A stretch of DNA of 64,000 nt from CAZXYS01 sp964645005 (GTDB lineage: Bacteria > Bacteroidota > Ignavibacteria > Kapaibacteriales > UBA2268): positions 62,001-126,000 of the forward strand of contig CAZXYS010000002.1 in NCBI GenBank assembly GCA_964645005.1, written 5' to 3'. A program made the position numbers and the translations under genes. This document shows, piece after piece, positions 63,291 through 64,000 of the stretch. Within the stretch, counting starts at the first letter, position 1. Each line of letters begins with the position of its first letter. Under the pieces are notes generated by a model, which worked only from the letters and a program-made list of their open reading frames with translations, was not told the DNA's origin and did not search any database.

Positions 63291-63710
63291 ATGAAATTTT
63301 CGAATGATACGGAAGCAGTTCTGCATTTTCTTGATGAGATCACGGAAAATGAATTAAATCAAAGGGATGATCTGGGGATGATCCTCGAAATAGGTGCAGC
63401 CAATGGTAAAGATGTATTAGTGAATAAAATTATTTTCACTGGCAAAACTATCCACAAACTCAAGAGCAAAAAAGACAATCTGTCACCTGGTGCTGAAGGA
63501 TTTGATTTATTGGAGAAAGAACTGGTCAAAAATATTGGGGAAATGGCAGCTTTAATGGAAGGTTTAATAGCCAATGCTGCTGAAGATATGTCTGAACATT
63601 TTAAAAATAAGTACTTATCTGATGCATACGAAGCATATGAAAACTTCATCGAGCTTTCCGAGGATCTTTCCACACTTAAGGATTTGCAAAACAAGAAGAA
63701 AAATCGGTAA
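63291..63710 (+). CDS. Hypothetical helical protein
   Basis: 139 residues from MKFSNDTEAVLHFLDEI; the frame is open to an ATG at 63240, which would add a hydrophobic 17-residue leader. Almost entirely charged and helical (LEKELVKNIGEMAALMEGLI, AYEAYENFIELSEDLSTLKD). I do not recognise a family. Neighbours are the divergent SnoaL-like gene and the RRM gene, which give no clear context. Confidence 0.6.
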   Translation: MKFSNDTEAVLHFLDEITENELNQRDDLGMILEIGAANGKDVLVNKIIFTGKTIHKLKSKKDNLSPGAEGFDLLEKELVKNIGEMAALMEGLIANAAEDMSEHFKNKYLSDAYEAYENFIELSEDLSTLKDLQNKKKNR

Positions 63711-63834
63711 GCCGATTAATTCAAAAAAAATAAAAAATTAATGATAATTATAAATGAATTTATTAAATTAGTTTTATTATTTTTTACATTATTAATTTTC
63801 TTTTTTTATTTTCAATTTCTTGAAGGGTTTTCTT

Positions 63835-64000
63835 ATGAATCTTTATGTTGGCAACCTGCCATTTACCTGCGACGATGCTGAAGTCCAGACTCTTTTCGAA
63901 AAATTCGGAGCGGTGTATTCAGTCAACCTTATCGTTGATCGTAACACCGGTAAGAAGAAAGGTTTCGGATTTGTCGAGATGGACGATGAACCGGCAGAAA
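63835..64000 (+). CDS. RRM RNA-binding protein, cut by window edge
   Basis: The first 55 residues of an RNA recognition motif: RNP2 LYVGNLPF near the start and RNP1 KKGFGFVEM further on. Small single-RRM proteins of this type occur in Bacteroidota and cyanobacteria, often linked to cold response. GAAGGG lies upstream of the ATG. The remainder is outside the window. Confidence 0.9.
   Translation, partial: MNLYVGNLPFTCDDAEVQTLFEKFGAVYSVNLIVDRNTGKKKGFGFVEMDDEPAE

Overview
The window looks like chromosomal DNA from a Gram-negative, Bacteroidota-related bacterium in the Ignavibacteria / Kapabacteria / Chlorobiota neighbourhood. This rests on type IX secretion (T9SS) markers: porX, porD and four very large exported proteins with C-terminal T9SS sorting domains. 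Supporting signs are the two-subunit methylmalonyl-CoA mutase, a TTTG-N20-TAnnTTTG promoter-like signal before ffh, and AT-rich intergenic DNA. The phylum-level placement is inference. No rRNA, tRNA or CRISPR array was seen.

Layout. 1-1766: an exported protein cut by the left edge, followed by a 600 bp AT-rich gap. 2.4-8.5 kb: ClC transporter with CBS and RCK_C domains, long-chain acyl-CoA ligase, porX. 9-11.6 kb: tsaE, a degenerate CDF-like membrane protein, ruvB. 11.7-15.7 kb: porD, divergent from a pair of predicted outer-membrane barrel proteins. 16.4-25.6 kb: a complete [FeFe]-hydrogenase island in one direction: response regulator, hydC, hydB, hydA, histidine kinase, hydG, hydE, hydF. 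26-30.4 kb: a giant subtilisin-like T9SS protease. 30.5-31.2 kb: a graveyard of nested repeats and a broken ISL3-type transposase. 31.2-34.8 kb: ftsZ, ftsA and ftsQ on the minus strand, then an atypical SDR. 36-40.2 kb: a large IgGFc-binding/ASH-repeat T9SS protein. 40.3-42.3 kb: ffh-rpsP with a terminator. 42.4-50.8 kb: acetoacetate-CoA ligase, DUF302, mutB, mutA and divergent meaB. 51.3-64 kb: a second IgGFc-type T9SS protein, sulfotransferase plus GNAT, a zinc-ribbon protein, a HENAH putative metalloprotease, a sialidase-like BNR T9SS protein, a TPR protein, a tandem-HTH regulator with palindromic upstream sites, a CAP lipoprotein, a SnoaL-like protein, an unknown helical protein and an RRM protein cut by the right edge.

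How it fits together. The hydrogenase island encodes catalytic subunits and all three H-cluster maturases, so it should be self-sufficient for an NAD(H)-linked hydrogenase. HydB is stripped to its FMN/NAD core, and a two-component pair is interleaved with the structural genes. The mut/meaB block handles methylmalonyl-CoA/succinyl-CoA interconversion and sits beside an acetoacetate-activating ligase. PorX and PorD relate to T9SS regulation and assembly, and the four large sorting-domain proteins are its likely cargo.

Most intergenic gaps over 300 bp contain dispersed, nested, non-coding repeats of several families. One (family A) ends in inverted GAGGCTGACTC repeats and interrupts another family (D) at two places. 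The points most worth following are the tandem-HTH regulator and its operators, the hydrogenase island with its split two-component system, and the nested repeats.
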